From Pseudomonas cremoricolorata (GTDB taxonomy: Bacteria > Pseudomonadota > Gammaproteobacteria > Pseudomonadales > Pseudomonadaceae): a DNA stretch of 64,000 nucleotides. This document shows, in pieces, positions 30,005 through 41,351 of this stretch. Below the pieces are notes generated by a model that saw nothing but the letters and a program-made list of their open reading frames with translations, was not told the origin of the DNA and did not search any database. Each line of letters opens with the position of its first letter. Within the stretch, counting starts at the first letter, position 1. The stretch spans positions 868,001 through 932,000 of the forward strand of contig NZ_CP009455.1 of assembly GCF_000759535.1 (NCBI RefSeq). Direction: 5' to 3'. The position numbers were made by a program, and so were the translations under genes.

Positions 30005-30547
30005 ATGCACCCCTTCATCCCCGCCCTGCTGCTTTCGCTCGGCGTATCCGCCTGCACGGCAGCGAGCAAACCCGCGACTCCCCTCGACACCCTGCTCGAC
30101 AGCGTCGAACGCCGGCTGGCCCTGGCCGATGGCGTGGCCTTGCTCAAATGGGACCAGAACATGCCGGTGCAGGCCGTTGCCCGCGAGCGGCAGATTCTCG
30201 ATCGAGTGGCCGAGGCCGCAGCCGATCATCACCTCGAACCACGGCGTGCCACAGGCTTCTTCGCCGACCAGATCGAGGCCAGCAAACTGGTGCAGTACGC
30301 CCTGCTCAACCGCTGGCAGCTCAAGCAGCAGGCGCCCGACACCCCACGCCTGGACCTCAAGACCGCCCTGCGCCCGCAGCTCGACGCCCTGCAGCACCAA
30401 TTGCTGATCGACCTGCAACGCTTCGACCGCGAGCGCCCTGCCGATTGCGCGCGCGCGCTGGCCAATGCCATTGTCGAGCGTGCCCGCGACCCCTTGCATG
30501 AACTGGCACTGCAACGGGCCACAGGACGTCTTTGCGAAGCCCTTTGA
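30005..30547 (+). CDS. secreted AroQ-gamma-type chorismate mutase, putative lipoprotein
   Basis: A 180-residue exported helical protein. The N terminus MHPFIPALLLSLGVSACTAA is a signal with a lipobox-like VSAC, so lipidation is possible. The mature part (LDTLLDSVERRLALADGVAL, then KWDQNMPVQAVARERQILDRVAE and FFADQIEASKLVQ) follows the periplasmic AroQ-gamma chorismate mutase pattern, in which a longer second half stabilises the fold. Such enzymes convert chorismate to prephenate outside the cytoplasm; their role is unclear. It sits between glnA and ntrB. Confidence 0.7.
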   Translation: MHPFIPALLLSLGVSACTAASKPATPLDTLLDSVERRLALADGVALLKWDQNMPVQAVARERQILDRVAEAAADHHLEPRRATGFFADQIEASKLVQYALLNRWQLKQQAPDTPRLDLKTALRPQLDALQHQLLIDLQRFDRERPADCARALANAIVERARDPLHELALQRATGRLCEAL

Positions 30548-30553
30548 GCGCAA

Positions 30554-30570
30554 TGCTCTATATTGGTGCA
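30554..30570 (+). promoter_or_regulatory. putative NtrC site upstream of ntrB
   Basis: TGCTCTATATTGGTGCA has one perfect half-site (TGGTGCA) and a degenerate partner (TGCTCTA) with the right spacing. It lies 254 bp before ntrB, immediately after the chorismate-mutase stop. In Enterobacteria NtrC autoregulates glnL from such a site. Confidence 0.55.
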
Positions 30571-30576
30571 TCTGCA

Positions 30577-30600
30577 GGTTGCGCGAGGGATCGCGCAACC
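30577..30600 (+). terminator. GC-rich hairpin with GGGA loop
   Basis: GGTTGCGCGA-GGGA-TCGCGCAACC, a perfect 10-bp stem starting 29 bp past the upstream stop. The following CACTTTGG is a weak T-tract, so it may be a terminator or an mRNA-stabilising hairpin. Confidence 0.5.
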
Positions 30601-30823
30601 CACTTTGGTACGCCGCCGCAGCAGCAATGGGCCTGGATCGCGCAAACGGGGGCTGTGATCCACTGATTTTGCTTCTTTTCAGAGCCTTGGTTTGTTTCTT
30701 GCATTTTCAGAGCATCACCCGATCGCATCACGCCGAAACCGGCCGCCGCTTTTCAGGGCACCCATCGAGTCCACTTTGCGCTCAGCGCGCCGTCATGCGG
30801 CATACATGAGGTCACCCCAGATC

Positions 30824-31905
30824 ATGACCATCAGCGATGCACAGCACAGGCTGCTGCTGGACAACCTGACCACCGCGACACTGCTGCTCAATGCCGAGCT
30901 GCGCCTGGAGTACATGAACCCGGCAGCCGAGATGCTGTTGGCCGTCAGTGGTCAGCGCAGCCACGGCCAGTTCATCAGCGAACTGTTCACCGAATCGGTC
31001 GAGGCGCTTGGCTCGCTGCGCCAGGCCGTGCAACAGGCCCACCCGTTCACCAAGCGTGAAGCCCAGCTCACCTCGCTGGGCGGTCAGAGCATCACCGTCG
31101 ACTATGCCGTAACGCCGATCCTGCACCAGGGCGCCACCCTTCTGCTGCTGGAGGTTCACCCCCGTGATCGTCTGCTGCGCATCACCAAGGAAGAGGCGCA
31201 ACTAAGCAAGCAGGAAACCACCAAGATGCTGGTGCGTGGCCTGGCCCACGAAATCAAGAACCCGCTGGGCGGCATTCGTGGCGCCGCGCAACTGCTGGCC
31301 CGCGAGCTGCCCGAAGACGGTCTGCGCGACTACACCAACGTGATCATCGAAGAGGCCGACCGCCTGCGCAACCTGGTCGACCGCATGCTGGGCTCGAACA
31401 AGCTGCCCTCGCTGGCCATGACCAACATCCACGAGGTGCTGGAGCGGGTCTGCAGCCTGGTCGAGGCCGAAAGCCAGGGCGGCATCACGTTGGTGCGCGA
31501 CTACGACCCGAGCCTGCCCGACGTGCTGATCGACCGCGAGCAGATGATCCAGGCGGTGCTCAACATCGTGCGCAACGCCATGCAGGCGATCGGCGCGCAA
31601 AACGCCCTGCGCCTGGGACGCATCAGCCTGCGCAGCCGCGCCGTGCGCCAGTTCACCATCGGCCACATCCGCCACCGCCTGGTGGCACGGGTCGAGATCA
31701 GCGACAACGGCCCCGGCATCCCGGCTGAACTGCAAGACACGCTGTTCTATCCGATGGTCAGCGGGCGCCCCGATGGCACCGGTCTGGGCCTTGCCATCAC
31801 CCAGAACATCATCAGCCAGCACCAAGGGCTGATCGAGTGTGAGAGCCACCCCGGTCACACCACCTTTTCGATATTCCTGCCGCTGGAACAAGGAGCCCCC
31901 GTCTC

Positions 31906-31909
<4 letters not shown>
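30824..31909 (+). CDS. glnL: nitrogen regulation sensor kinase NtrB
   Basis: A 361-residue cytoplasmic histidine kinase. An N-terminal PAS domain (about 10-110) is followed by the phospho-acceptor His142 in VRGLAHEIKNPLGGIRG and the ATPase boxes (N box around IVRNAMQAIG, G1 DNGPGIP, G2 GTGLGL). It phosphorylates NtrC under nitrogen limitation, controlled by PII. The ATG at 30824 (MTISDAQHRLLLDNL) is the family start; an in-frame ATG 132 bp upstream lacks conservation. It overlaps ntrC by 4 bp. Confidence 0.96.
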
Positions 31910-33342
<1,433 letters not shown>

Positions 33343-33411
33343 TCACCCCGCGGATTTCCCCGGTGTGGCGCTGCTGATGCGCTAGCATGACGCCTCCACC
33401 GAGGAGGCCCC

Positions 33412-35715
33412 ATGCCTGATGCCACCCGCTCGCTGTGCCTTGCCAACGGCCTGCACCTGCTACTGCGCCACAGCCCACGCCTGAACCGTGCTGCGGCAGC
33501 GTTGCGAGTGCGCGCCGGGAGTCACGATGCGGCGGCGCGCTGGCCGGGGCTGGCGCACTTTCTCGAACACCTGCTGTTTCTCGGTACGGCGCGTTTTCCC
33601 CTGGAAGACGGCCTGATGCGCTTCGTCCAGGGCGCCGGTGGCCATGTCAACGCCAGTACCCGTGAGCGCACCACCGACTTTTTCTTCGAAGTGCCCTGTG
33701 CGGCTTTTGCCGGTGGCCTCGAGCGCCTGTGCCAGATGCTTGCCGAGCCGCTGCTGGACAGCGCCCGGCAGCAGCGCGAGCGCGAGGTGATCCACGCCGA
33801 GTTCATCGCCTGGTCTCGCGATGCCCAGGCCCGAGGCGAATTCGCGTTGCTGCAAGCGGTGTCGCCACGCCATCCCCTGAGCGGCTTCCACGCCGGCAAC
33901 CGCTTCAGCCTGGCGCTGCATGACCCGGCCTTCCAGCACGCCCTGCGCCAGTTTCACCAGCGCTTCTACTGCGGCGGGCAGATGACCCTGAGCCTGTGCG
34001 GGCCGCAGCCCCTGGACCAGCTCGAAGCGCTGGGTCGGCGCTATGCCGCGCAGTTGCCGACAGGCCCAGCCACAGCGCAGGCGCCGCCACCGGCGCTACT
34101 CGATGGCGCGCCGCTGCGCTCGACCGAGCTGCTGTTCGCCCATGAACACCTCCCGGCAGGGGCTGAACGAGCGCTGCAATGGCTCGCTGAACACATTACC
34201 GACCCACGCCCCGGCAGTTGGCTGCACCGCGTGCAGCAGCGCCAGTGGGCAAGCGCGTGCCGGGTGCGAACGCTGTATGCGTTTGCCGGCCAGGCGCTGT
34301 GGCATGTCGAGCTGCTCGGCGGCGACGCCAGCCGTGCTGCCGAGCTGCGCACGCTGCTGTATCAGTGGTTCGACGCTCTGCGTCAGGCCCCGGCCGACCA
34401 GCTCAACGAGCATTTCAGCCGCGTGCAGAAGCGTCGCGCCGACACCGTCGGCGCCCTGCAACTGGCCCGTGCCGATAGCAGTGGCCTGCCTTTGAACGGG
34501 CTGGATGAGCAGGCACAGCATGCACTTGCAGCGCTGCTCGACTCGTTGCCCAGCGCAGGCCATGCGCACTGGCCGCTGCCGGCTGCCGAAGCGCTGCTGC
34601 TCGATACGCTGCCGGCCAGCGATGGGGTGTCGTTGCCCGCTGCGGTCGATGTCGCGCAGAGCCTGCCCTGCCTCGGCCACGCGGCCAGCTTCACCCTGCG
34701 CTGGCGCTTGCCGATCGCAGCCCCGGCTGCGCTGCTGCAGGCCTTGCAGCCCTTGCAGGCACGGGCCAGTCAGGCCTCGGTGCATCTCCAGCTCGATCAC
34801 CCTGGGTGCTTTTTGCAGCTTCAGTGCCGCGGCCCGCAAGCGGCGGTGATTCGCACCGTGGCGCTGGCCCTTGAACACCTGCGTGGCTTTTCCAGTGTCA
34901 CGGCGCTCGGCGAGCAGGCCAGTGCGCCCGTCACGATGCCGATCCGCGCCTTGCTGGCGCACCTGCCCGAGGCCCTGTCGAATCAAGCGCCTGCGCCGCG
35001 CACGTCGATCAGTGACGATGCGCTGTGGGCAGGTGCGCAGTGGCACGCCCAGGCCAACGGTTTCGACGCGGGCGGTTTGCAGGCGCTGGCCACGGCCCTG
35101 CGGGCCGTGCCCGGCCAACCCGCGGCCGGCGACTTTGCGCGGCCGGCGCTGTCGCGGCGCTGGCAACACGTGGCAACCCCGGGCGGTGAACACGCACTGT
35201 TGCTGTTCTGTCCGCTGTTGCCCGGCCAACAGGCGGCCGGGCGCCTGCTTGCACACCTGCTGCAAGGCCCGGTCTACCAACGCCTGCGCGTCGAGCTGCA
35301 ACTGGGCTACGCGGTGTTCAGCGCTTTTCGTCAGGTCGAAGGCATCGGCGGGCTGTTGTTCGGCGTGCAATCACCCCACACCCCTGCGGTGCGCATTCTC
35401 CAACACCTGCACGGCATTCTGGCGGCAGCTGTCGAGCTGACGCCCCAGGCGCAGCAGGCCCTAATAGAACAGTTCGAGCAGGCCAACATGGACCCGGCCG
35501 ACATCGCCCACTGGGCCTGGCAGCACCGCCTGGCGGGCACCCCCGGCAGCCTGCTGGCCCTGCGCGAGGCGCTGGGCGACGTGTGCCAGGCCGACCTGGA
35601 ACGGTTGCAGACAGCGTTGCTTGCCGCAGACGCGCCCTGGCTGTGCCTGGCCAATACCGCGGAGCCGGCGCCACCGTGGCCTCCTTCAAATGAATTGTTA
35701 CCGGAACGGCAATAG
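33412..35715 (+). CDS. pqqF: PQQ biosynthesis M16 metalloprotease PqqF
   Basis: A 767-residue insulinase-type zinc protease. The inverted zinc motif HFLEH is at residues 49-53, with the distal glutamate in the EREVIHAEF helix. The C-terminal half is the inactive M16 repeat. PqqF processes PqqA after PqqE crosslinks it. It leads pqqA by 138 bp. The 69-bp gap from ntrC holds a short GAGGAGG Shine-Dalgarno and no clear terminator. Confidence 0.94.
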   Translation: MPDATRSLCLANGLHLLLRHSPRLNRAAAALRVRAGSHDAAARWPGLAHFLEHLLFLGTARFPLEDGLMRFVQGAGGHVNASTRERTTDFFFEVPCAAFAGGLERLCQMLAEPLLDSARQQREREVIHAEFIAWSRDAQARGEFALLQAVSPRHPLSGFHAGNRFSLALHDPAFQHALRQFHQRFYCGGQMTLSLCGPQPLDQLEALGRRYAAQLPTGPATAQAPPPALLDGAPLRSTELLFAHEHLPAGAERALQWLAEHITDPRPGSWLHRVQQRQWASACRVRTLYAFAGQALWHVELLGGDASRAAELRTLLYQWFDALRQAPADQLNEHFSRVQKRRADTVGALQLARADSSGLPLNGLDEQAQHALAALLDSLPSAGHAHWPLPAAEALLLDTLPASDGVSLPAAVDVAQSLPCLGHAASFTLRWRLPIAAPAALLQALQPLQARASQASVHLQLDHPGCFLQLQCRGPQAAVIRTVALALEHLRGFSSVTALGEQASAPVTMPIRALLAHLPEALSNQAPAPRTSISDDALWAGAQWHAQANGFDAGGLQALATALRAVPGQPAAGDFARPALSRRWQHVATPGGEHALLLFCPLLPGQQAAGRLLAHLLQGPVYQRLRVELQLGYAVFSAFRQVEGIGGLLFGVQSPHTPAVRILQHLHGILAAAVELTPQAQQALIEQFEQANMDPADIAHWAWQHRLAGTPGSLLALREALGDVCQADLERLQTALLAADAPWLCLANTAEPAPPWPPSNELLPERQ

Positions 35716-35853
35716 GGTTTATCGGATGATTCATCAGCCGATTACATACACTTCTTGTACGATATTGCCCGATCACTCGATTGAACCCCCTCCCTCGCTT
35801 GCCACCAAATGACTAGCGACATCCCTTCAACCCCCTTCGCAAGGAGTACGGCC

Positions 35854-35925
35854 ATGTGGACCAAACCTGCTTACACTGATCTGCGCATCGGCTTCGAAGT
35901 CACCATGTACTTCGCCAACCGCTAA
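35854..35925 (+). CDS. pqqA: PQQ precursor peptide PqqA
   Basis: A 23-residue ribosomal peptide, [20 protein letters not shown] plus three residues (ANR). The conserved Glu15 and Tyr19 in E-V-T-M-Y are the residues joined and converted into pyrroloquinoline quinone. AAGGAG lies 10 nt before the ATG. A strong hairpin follows immediately, so the peptide message should be more abundant than the downstream enzymes. Confidence 0.97.
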
Positions 35926-35939
35926 GGCCAGCGCCGTTC

Positions 35940-35972
35940 AACGCCTCGGCTCGCCGGGGCGTTTTGCTTTTT
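35940..35972 (+). terminator. pqqA-pqqB attenuator/terminator
   Basis: AACGCCtCGG (35940-35949), CTCG loop, CCGgGGCGTT (35954-35963), followed by TTGCTTTTTG. An intrinsic-terminator-like hairpin 15 bp after the pqqA stop and just ahead of the pqqB ribosome-binding site. Partial readthrough would set the PqqA:enzyme ratio. Confidence 0.8.
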
Positions 35973-35987
35973 GCCCACGGAGTCGCC

Positions 35988-36899
35988 ATGTACGTCCAGA
36001 TTCTCGGTTCCGCCGCCGGTGGCGGTTTCCCGCAGTGGAACTGCAACTGCGCCAACTGCACCGGTTTTCGCGACGGCAGCCTGAAGGCCAAGGCGCGCAC
36101 GCAGTCGTCGATCGCCTTGTCCGACGATGGCGAGCACTGGATTCTGTGCAATGCCTCGCCAGACATCCGCGCACAACTGCAAGGCTTCGCGCCGATGCAG
36201 CCGGCCCGCGCCCTGCGTGATACCGGCATCGATGCCATCGTTTTGCTCGACAGCCAGATCGACCACACCACCGGCTTGCTCAGCCTGCGTGAAGGTTGCC
36301 CGCATCAGGTCTGGTGCACCGACATGGTTCATCAAGACTTGAGCACAGGTTTCCCGCTCTTCAACATGCTCAGCCACTGGAACGGTGGCCTGGTGTGGAA
36401 TCGCATTGCCCTGGAAGGCAGTTTCGTCATTCCGGCCTGCCCGAACCTGCGCTTCACTCCGTTCCCCCTGCGCAGCGCCGCGCCGCCCTACTCGCCGCAC
36501 CGTTTCGACCCGCACCCAGGTGACAATCTTGGCCTGCTGGTGCAAGACACCCGCACCGGCGGCACGCTGTTCTACGCCCCAGGGCTGGGCCAGTTCGATG
36601 ACGCCTTGCTCGACATGATGGGCAGCGCCGACTGCCTGCTGGTCGACGGCACCCTGTGGACCGACGATGAAATGCAGCGCCGCGGCGTCGGCACCCGCAC
36701 CGGCACAGAGATGGGCCACCTCGCCCAGCACGGCCCGGGTGGCATGCTCGAAGTGCTCGAAGGCTTCCCGCGTCAGCGCAAGGTGCTTATCCATATCAAC
36801 AACACCAACCCGATTCTCGACGAAGAGTCCGCCGAGCACGCCGAGGTCCTGCGCCGCGGCGTGGAAGTGGCGTTCGACGGCATGAGCCTTGAACTGTGA
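35988..36899 (+). CDS. pqqB: PQQ biosynthesis protein PqqB
   Basis: A 303-residue metallo-beta-lactamase-fold protein. The start [21 protein letters not shown] includes the CxC pair of a second metal site, followed by [15 protein letters not shown] and [10 protein letters not shown]. It acts as an oxygenase on the tyrosine-derived part of the intermediate. The ATG at 35988 follows a GGAG. pqqC begins 20 bp downstream. Confidence 0.96.
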   Translation: MYVQILGSAAGGGFPQWNCNCANCTGFRDGSLKAKARTQSSIALSDDGEHWILCNASPDIRAQLQGFAPMQPARALRDTGIDAIVLLDSQIDHTTGLLSLREGCPHQVWCTDMVHQDLSTGFPLFNMLSHWNGGLVWNRIALEGSFVIPACPNLRFTPFPLRSAAPPYSPHRFDPHPGDNLGLLVQDTRTGGTLFYAPGLGQFDDALLDMMGSADCLLVDGTLWTDDEMQRRGVGTRTGTEMGHLAQHGPGGMLEVLEGFPRQRKVLIHINNTNPILDEESAEHAEVLRRGVEVAFDGMSLEL

Positions 36900-36919
36900 C
36901 AGCCAAGCCAGGAGCTTCG

Positions 36920-37675
36920 ATGCGCGATCAACCGGCGATGTCGCCTGCCGAATTCGAACAGGCCTTGCGCGCCAAGGGCGCCTATTACCATATCCACCAT
37001 CCCTACCACGTGGCCATGTACCAGGGCCGCGCCACCCGCGAGCAAATCCAGGGCTGGGTGGCCAATCGTTTCTATTACCAGGTCAATATCCCGCTCAAGG
37101 ACGCGGCGATTCTCGCCAACTGCCCCGACCGGGAAATCCGCCGTGAATGGATCCAACGCCTGCTCGACCACGACGGCGCGCCGGGTGAAGACGGTGGTAT
37201 CGAAGCCTGGCTGCGCCTGGGCCAGGCAGTGGGCCTGGACCCAGACCAACTGCGTTCACAGGAGCTGGTACTGCCAGGTGTGCGCTTCGCCGTGGATGCC
37301 TACGTCAACTTCGCCCGTCGCGCCAGTTGGCAGGAAGCGGCCAGCAGTTCGCTGACCGAACTGTTCGCACCGCAGATTCACCAGTCGCGGCTCGACAGCT
37401 GGCCACAGCATTACCCCTGGATCGACCCGGACGGCTACGCCTACTTCCGCACCCGTCTGGGCCAGGCCCGGCGCGATGTCGAACATGGCCTGGCGATCAC
37501 CTTGCAGCACTACACCACCTACGAAGGCCAGCAGCGCATGCTGGACATTCTTCAGTTCAAACTGGACATTCTCTGGAGCATGCTCGACGCCATGAGCATG
37601 GCCTACGAACTGGACCGCCCGCCCTACCACAGCGTGACCCGCGAGCGGGTCTGGCACACAGGAGTCGCGCCATGA
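36920..37675 (+). CDS. pqqC: pyrroloquinoline-quinone synthase PqqC
   Basis: A 251-residue all-helical oxidase catalysing the final ring closure and eight-electron oxidation to PQQ. Family strings include [51 protein letters not shown] and YPWI. The ATG at 36920 has an AGGAG before it. It overlaps pqqD by 4 bp. Confidence 0.97.
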   Translation: MRDQPAMSPAEFEQALRAKGAYYHIHHPYHVAMYQGRATREQIQGWVANRFYYQVNIPLKDAAILANCPDREIRREWIQRLLDHDGAPGEDGGIEAWLRLGQAVGLDPDQLRSQELVLPGVRFAVDAYVNFARRASWQEAASSSLTELFAPQIHQSRLDSWPQHYPWIDPDGYAYFRTRLGQARRDVEHGLAITLQHYTTYEGQQRMLDILQFKLDILWSMLDAMSMAYELDRPPYHSVTRERVWHTGVAP

Positions 37676-37947
37676 GCCTGGACCTCACTCAAACCCCGCG
37701 CTGGCGCCCGGGCTACCGCTTTCAGTACGAACCGGCGCAACAGGGCCACGTGCTGCTGTATCCCGAAGGCATGATCAAGCTCAACGAAAGCGCGGCGCTG
37801 ATCGGTGGCCTGATCGACGGCCAACGCAGCGTGGCGCAGATCATCGGCGAACTCGAGCAGCAGTTCCCCGGTATCCCCGAAGTGGCCGATGACATCGAGC
37901 AGTTCATGGAGGTGGCCCGTGCCGAACACTGGATCATCCTCGCCTGA
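37672..37947 (+). CDS. pqqD: PQQ peptide chaperone PqqD
   Basis: A 91-residue RRE-domain protein that binds PqqA and presents it to PqqE. It contains the winged-helix pattern [20 protein letters not shown] and [20 protein letters not shown]. The stop lies 29 bp inside pqqE, the ATG overlaps pqqC, and the three genes are translationally coupled. Confidence 0.96.
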   Translation: MSLDLTQTPRWRPGYRFQYEPAQQGHVLLYPEGMIKLNESAALIGGLIDGQRSVAQIIGELEQQFPGIPEVADDIEQFMEVARAEHWIILA

Positions 37948-39079
37948 GCTGGCGGGTAAACCGCCGGTGGGCCTGCCGCTGTGGCTGCTGGCCGAGCTGA
38001 CCTACCGCTGCCCGCTGCAATGCCCGTACTGCTCCAATCCGCTGGACTTCGCCCGTCAGGGCGAAGAACTGTGCACCGAACAGTGGTTCAAGGTGATGGC
38101 CGAGGCGCGGCAGATGGGCGCCGCGCAAATCGGCTTCTCCGGCGGCGAGCCGCTGGTGCGCCAGGACCTTGCCGAACTGATCGGCGAGGCCCGGCGGCTG
38201 GGCTACTACACCAACCTGATCACCTCAGGCATTGGCCTGACCGAAGCGAAGATCGCCGCCTTTCGCAAGGCTGGCCTCGACCATATCCAGATCAGCTTCC
38301 AGGCCAGCGACGAACAGGTGAACAACCTGCTCGCCGGCTCGAAGAAGGCCTTCGCGCAGAAACTGGAAATGGCCCACGCAGTGAAAGCCCATGGCTATCC
38401 GATGGTGCTGAACTTCGTCACTCACCGGCACAACATCGACCACATCGCACGCATCATCGACCTGTGCCTGGCCCTGGAGGCCGACTTCGTCGAATTGGCC
38501 ACCTGCCAGTTCTATGGCTGGGCCGAGCTCAACCGCCTCGGCCTGCTGCCGACCCAGGCGCAGTTGCAACGGGCCGAACGCATCACCAACGAGTACCGCG
38601 AACGGCTCAAGGCGCAGGATCATCCATGCAAGCTGATCTTCGTCACCCCGGATTACTACGAAGAGCGTCCCAAACCGTGCATGAATGGCTGGGGCAGCCT
38701 GTTTCTCACCGTCACCCCCGACGGCACCGCCTTGCCCTGCCACGGCGCGCGCCAGTTGCCGGTGCAGTTTCCCAACGTGCGCGACCACGACCTGCAGCAC
38801 ATCTGGTACGACTCGTTCGGCTTCAACCGCTACCGCGGCTTCGACTGGATGCCCGAGCCGTGCCGCAGCTGCGATGAAAAGGAAAAGGACTTCGGCGGCT
38901 GCCGCTGTCAGGCCTTCATGCTCACAGGTGATGCCAGCAAGGCCGACCCGGTGTGCGGCAAATCGCCGGACCACGGCATCATCCTCAAGGCCCGCGAAGA
39001 ATCGGAGCACAGCGCCGTGAACATCGAGCAACTGACCTTCCGCAATGAGCGCAACTCGCGGGTGATCGCCCGTGGCTGA
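37919..39079 (+). CDS. pqqE: radical SAM PqqA peptide cyclase PqqE
   Basis: A 386-residue radical SAM/SPASM enzyme forming the Glu-Tyr carbon-carbon bond in PqqA. The SAM-cluster cysteines are Cys31, Cys35 and Cys38 (CPLQCPYC). The SPASM cysteines appear in [14 protein letters not shown] and [16 protein letters not shown]. The GTG at 37919 was chosen because GGAGG lies 6 nt upstream and the resulting length suits the family. It overlaps pqqD by 29 bp and the next gene by 8 bp. Confidence 0.95.
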   Translation: MPNTGSSSPELAGKPPVGLPLWLLAELTYRCPLQCPYCSNPLDFARQGEELCTEQWFKVMAEARQMGAAQIGFSGGEPLVRQDLAELIGEARRLGYYTNLITSGIGLTEAKIAAFRKAGLDHIQISFQASDEQVNNLLAGSKKAFAQKLEMAHAVKAHGYPMVLNFVTHRHNIDHIARIIDLCLALEADFVELATCQFYGWAELNRLGLLPTQAQLQRAERITNEYRERLKAQDHPCKLIFVTPDYYEERPKPCMNGWGSLFLTVTPDGTALPCHGARQLPVQFPNVRDHDLQHIWYDSFGFNRYRGFDWMPEPCRSCDEKEKDFGGCRCQAFMLTGDASKADPVCGKSPDHGIILKAREESEHSAVNIEQLTFRNERNSRVIARG

Positions 39080-40880
39080 GTTCAGCGCGGCCCAGGCAGT
39101 GGCCGCTGGCACTGATTTCGCCGAATTACGCGTAAGCGATGCCGGGCTGTTGTGGAATGAATTGCGCCCTGCCGATGGCGCGTGTCGACTCTGGCTGTGG
39201 CGCGATGAGCAGGCCCATTGCCTGACCCCGGACGGTTTCAGCGTGCGTAGCCGGGTGTATGAATATGGCGGTGGCAGCTTCTGCGTCGGCACTGGCGAGG
39301 TGCTGTTCGTCAACGAAGCCGATCAGCAGATCTACCGCCAACCGCTGCAAGGCGGCGCGCCGCAGCGGGTCAGCCAGGACACGAACAGCCGCTACGGCGA
39401 CCTGCACTGGCACGCCGCTGTGTTGCTGGCAGTGGAGGAACACCACGCTGCGCAGGTGGTGCATCGCCTGGTGGCCTTCGTCGACGGCCAGCGCCAGGTA
39501 CTGGCCGAAGGCGCGGATTTTTACGCAGCGCCAACCTTGAGCGGCGATGCCCAGCGGCTGGCCTGGATCGAGTGGTCGCGCCCGGCCCAGCCGTGGAGCC
39601 AAACCCGCCTGATGAGTGCTCGGCGCGGCGCCGATGGCCGCTGGCAAACGCCGCGCTGCGTAGCCGGAGCCGACCGGCCGCAGGCCTTGCAGCAGCCGCG
39701 TTTCGATGCCGCCGGACGCCTATGCTGCCTGAGCGACCTGAACGGTTTCTGGCAGCCATGGGGCGAGTGCGCCGAGCGCTGGCAAGCCTTGCCGGCCCTG
39801 GCTGCCGACCACGCCGCTGCGCCCTGGCAACTGGGCGCCTGCACCTGGCTACCGCTAGCCGATGAGGGCTTTGTGGCCACTTGGTTCGAGGACGGTTTCG
39901 GTCATCTGGGCGTGCAGCGCGAGGGGCACACAGCGCAGCGCTTTGCCAGCGCCTACAGCCGCTTCCGTAGCCTGGCGCTGGACCAACAGCATCTTTACGC
40001 GATTGCCGCATCCCCTAGCCAGTTGCCCTGCGTGTTGCGCATCCGCCGCACTGATGGAGCACTGAGGGTGCTGGCCGGAGGCGGTAGTCCCCTGCCCACT
40101 GAACACATCAGCCTGCCGCAGCCGCTGACCTACCCCAGTGGCGGCGCCATCGCCCACGGCTTTTTCTATCCCCCGCATCGCGGGCGAGGCCCGGCGCCAC
40201 TGGTGGTGTTCGTGCATGGTGGGCCGACCTCGGCCTGCTATCCGGTGCTCGACCCACGTATCCAGTTCTGGACCCAGCGCGGCTTTGCCGTGGCTGACCT
40301 CAACTACCGCGGCAGCACCGGCTACGGGCGTACCTACCGGCAGGCCTTGCATTTGCGCTGGGGTGAGTGCGATGTCGAGGACGCCTGTGCGGCCGTGGCT
40401 TACCTGGCCGAGCGCGGCATGATCGACCCCGACCAGGCATTCATCCGGGGCGGCAGCTCCGGCGGGTACACCACCCTGTGTGCGCTGGCGTTCAGCAAGG
40501 TCTTTCGCGGTGGCGCCAGTTGGTACGGGGTCAGCGACCCGCTGGCGCTGGGGCGCGTGACGCACAAGTTCGAAGGCGATTACCTGAACTGGCTGATCGG
40601 TGACCCGCACGCCGACGTCGAACGCTATCGGCAGCGCACACCCCTGCTGCACGCCAGCCACATCGAAGTGCCGGTGATCTTCTTCCAAGGGGAGCTGGAT
40701 GCGGTGGTGGTGCCGCAGCAGACGCGCAGCATGCTCGATGCACTGCGCGCCAACGGCATCGACGCCCAGGGGCATTTTTACCCACAAGAGCGTCACGGGC
40801 TGCGCCAGGCGGCGAACCTGGCCCATGCCCTGGGGGCGGAATGGCGGTTCTATTGCCAGATTCTGGCAGAGCTGCCCTGA
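39072..40880 (+). CDS. S9 family prolyl-oligopeptidase-like peptidase of the pqq cluster
   Basis: A 602-residue protein with an N-terminal beta-propeller-like half and a C-terminal alpha/beta hydrolase. The nucleophile Ser463 is in GGSSGG, the acid in ELDAVVVP and the histidine in ERHGLRQA. The GTG start overlaps pqqE by 8 bp, so it is part of the pqq operon, as in several Pseudomonas (called pqqM or pqqG). A role in degrading PqqA remnants or processing the intermediate is inferred only from location. Confidence 0.88.
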   Translation: MAEFSAAQAVAAGTDFAELRVSDAGLLWNELRPADGACRLWLWRDEQAHCLTPDGFSVRSRVYEYGGGSFCVGTGEVLFVNEADQQIYRQPLQGGAPQRVSQDTNSRYGDLHWHAAVLLAVEEHHAAQVVHRLVAFVDGQRQVLAEGADFYAAPTLSGDAQRLAWIEWSRPAQPWSQTRLMSARRGADGRWQTPRCVAGADRPQALQQPRFDAAGRLCCLSDLNGFWQPWGECAERWQALPALAADHAAAPWQLGACTWLPLADEGFVATWFEDGFGHLGVQREGHTAQRFASAYSRFRSLALDQQHLYAIAASPSQLPCVLRIRRTDGALRVLAGGGSPLPTEHISLPQPLTYPSGGAIAHGFFYPPHRGRGPAPLVVFVHGGPTSACYPVLDPRIQFWTQRGFAVADLNYRGSTGYGRTYRQALHLRWGECDVEDACAAVAYLAERGMIDPDQAFIRGGSSGGYTTLCALAFSKVFRGGASWYGVSDPLALGRVTHKFEGDYLNWLIGDPHADVERYRQRTPLLHASHIEVPVIFFQGELDAVVVPQQTRSMLDALRANGIDAQGHFYPQERHGLRQAANLAHALGAEWRFYCQILAELP

Positions 40881-40901
40881 GGGGCTTCGAGCGCCCCGGC
40901 G

Positions 40902-41060
40902 TCAGCGTTTGGCGATGATGTACACCGCGTGGACGATGCCTGGGATGTAGCCGAGCAGGGTCAGCAGGATGTTCAGCCAGAACGCACCGGCGAAACCGAC
41001 TTGCAGAAATACGCCCAGCGGGGGCAGCAGAATGGCGATGATGATGCGGATGAAGTCCAT
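40902..41060 (-). CDS. YqaE/Pmp3 family small membrane protein
   Basis: A 52-residue protein made of two hydrophobic helices (IRIIIAILLPPLGVFLQVG and FWLNILLTLLGYIPGIVHAV), the classic Pmp3/YqaE fold linked to stress and membrane potential. The ATG at 41060 is preceded by CGGAG. It converges on the S9 peptidase with a 21-bp gap and sits downstream of the sRNA on the same strand. Confidence 0.93.
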   Translation of the reverse strand: MDFIRIIIAILLPPLGVFLQVGFAGAFWLNILLTLLGYIPGIVHAVYIIAKR

Positions 41061-41173
41061 GCGTGATTCTCCGTGAAGGGGTTTCAACACAGACTCGCGC
41101 GGCTTAACGTAGGTTCAACACATGCTACGCGCCAGAGCGGCGCAGGCGCCCGGGTTAAATCGCGCGCACAGAG

Positions 41174-41297
41174 AAAACCCCGCATAAGCGGGGCTTTCAG
41201 ACTGTTTCCCTGACATCCATATCGCTCACCATCCTGGTGAGAACTCCTGCGTAGTCCCTGTTCTGTCCTTTGCGCTTCCTGCGCTACGTCCTTGAAA
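41174..41297 (-). ncRNA. rsmY: RsmY-type regulatory sRNA sequestering RsmA/RsmE
   Basis: Read on the reverse strand, about 120 nt contain eight GGA motifs, several in hairpin loops: CAAGGACG, GCGCAGGAAGCGC, AAAGGACAG, CAGGGACTA, GCAGGAGT, CACCAGGATGGTG, ATGGATG and CAGGGAAAC. The RNA ends in an intrinsic terminator AAAGCCCCGC-TTAT-GCGGGGTTTT (41174-41197). A -10-like TAATCT lies at 41301-41306 and a GacA box upstream. Repeated GGA with a GacA box defines RsmX/Y/Z RNAs. Choice of rsmY rests on GCGCAGGAAGCGCAAA and on location by the acyl-CoA dehydrogenases, as I recall for KT2440. The 5' end is approximate. Confidence 0.88.
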
Positions 41298-41351
41298 CAA
41301 AGATTACGCCGGTAACAAATCTGAGAGAAGTGGCGAAAAGTCACCACGCCA

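Noticed and set aside
41084..41347. An 87-codon reverse ORF next to the YqaE gene
   Set aside because: It coincides with the GGA-rich RNA, its terminator and -10; no ribosome-binding site or protein family fits.
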